A stretch of 16,864 bases of DNA. Origin: Thermoplasmata archaeon. Its GTDB lineage: Archaea > Thermoplasmatota > Thermoplasmata > Lutacidiplasmatales > UBA184. The stretch is taken from the NCBI GenBank assembly GCA_021828085.1, contig JAKATE010000028.1:1-16864 (forward strand). The letters run 5' to 3'. Numbering within the stretch: position 1 is the first letter of the stretch; every line of letters starts with the position of its first letter. Under the pieces are notes generated by a model that saw only the letters and a list, made by a program, of their open reading frames with translations, had not been told where the DNA came from and searched no databases. This document shows positions 16,376 to 16,864 of the stretch, in pieces. A program made the position numbers and the translations under genes.

Positions 16376-16864
16376 ATGGAGCCGCCTCGGTCGGCCTCCC
16401 GGGAGGAGCTCCCGGCCCGCTTCTTCGCTCGGTCGGCCGAAGAGGTCGCCGCCGACCTCCTGGGGTGCAGGATCGTCCGGCGGACCCCCTCCGGAGAGGA
16501 GCGTCGGGCTCGCCTGGTCGAGGTCGAGGCCTACCTTGCCGGCGATCCGGCCAGCCACGCCTACCGCGGGGAGACCCTCCGCAACCGCTCCATGTTCCTC
16601 GGTCCCGGACATCTCTACGTGTTCCGGATCCATCAGGTCTGCTGCGCGAACGTCACCACGCTGCCCGGGGAAGCCGTCCTCCTGCGGGCCGCGGAACCCC
16701 TTGACCCCGGCACCCCGCCGCTCCGGGGTCCGGGAAGGCTCGCCCGTGCCTTCGAGCTCACCCGGGCGGAGGACGGGCTGAGACTGGGAACTCCGGCGTT
16801 CCGGGTGCTCGCCCGGGACCAGCCCGGGCCCCGGGTGGTGCGCACCGGACGGATCGGGAGATCG
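16376..16864 (+). CDS. mpg: 3-methyladenine DNA glycosylase, AAG/MPG family (3' end missing)
   Basis: This enzyme family removes alkylated purines such as 3-methyladenine and begins base excision repair. The 163 visible residues cover most of the fold. FFARSAEEVAADLLGC (16-31) and RLVEVEAY (46-53) contain the catalytic glutamate E51 and base-stacking Y53, matching human AAG E125 and Y127. H61 in PASHAYRG and the conserved RNRSMFLGPGHLYVF (69-83), N92 and VLLRAAEPL (101-109) follow. The wedge segment is unusual: where human AAG reads YIIYGMYFCMN, with intercalating Y162, this protein reads FRIHQVCCAN, with no tyrosine and one residue fewer. The ATG at 16376 fits the family N-terminus and the upstream TATA-like element. 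The frame is open to the window edge, missing perhaps 20-40 residues. The last two codons may derive from adapter sequence. Confidence 0.9.
   Translation, partial: MEPPRSASREELPARFFARSAEEVAADLLGCRIVRRTPSGEERRARLVEVEAYLAGDPASHAYRGETLRNRSMFLGPGHLYVFRIHQVCCANVTTLPGEAVLLRAAEPLDPGTPPLRGPGRLARAFELTRAEDGLRLGTPAFRVLARDQPGPRVVRTGRIGRS
16859..16864. other. Possible sequencing-adapter remnant at the right edge
   Basis: The window ends with AGATCG, the first six bases of the reverse-complement Illumina adapter AGATCGGAAGAGC. The glycosylase frame departs from the family's usual RIGI pattern exactly here. Confidence 0.35.

Overview
The window looks like a high-GC (roughly 70% by eye) archaeal chromosome segment. 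It encodes all nine core subunits (A, B, C, D, E, F, H, I, K) of an archaeal-type A1Ao (V-type) ATP synthase. Several genes are preceded by TATA-like elements about 25-36 bases before the start codon, some apparently leaderless, while genes inside operons often have Shine-Dalgarno sites and ATGA stop/start overlaps. The proteins are not strongly acidic, which argues against haloarchaea. A high-GC member of the Thermoplasmatota is a reasonable guess, but no marker gene here proves it.

Layout. From 85 to 1385 on the minus strand lie a DUF1684-family protein and an Hsp20 small heat-shock protein. A divergent promoter region separates Hsp20 from a plus-strand M29-like aminopeptidase homologue (1582-2688) that seems to lack key metal ligands. 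From 2870 a strong TATA box begins the plus-strand cluster atpK-atpE-atpC, followed 34 bases later by a 12-helix MFS transporter. This cluster converges on a minus-strand operon. Read in its own direction that operon is atpF-atpA-atpB-atpD, a 40-residue membrane miniprotein, atpH, atpI, and then a proline-rich protein of unknown function. Divergent from atpF is a plus-strand pair with an ATGA overlap: a HEAT-repeat protein and a tandem-GNAT acetyltransferase. The window ends inside a 3-methyladenine DNA glycosylase (AAG family).

How the genes work together. A and B form the catalytic hexamer, D and F the central stalk, C the coupling funnel, E and H the peripheral stalks, and I and K the ion-translocating membrane sector. 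The familiar H-I-K-E-C-F-A-B-D order is broken into two convergent transcription units, KEC and FABD-x-HI. The main novelty candidate is x (9285-9407), a short one-helix membrane protein with its own Shine-Dalgarno site, tightly coupled between atpD and atpH.

The first nine and last six bases resemble Illumina adapter ends, so the window may be a whole contig with adapter remnants at both edges. No tRNA, rRNA, insertion sequence, CRISPR array or replication origin was seen, and no stretch over 300 bases lacks a gene.
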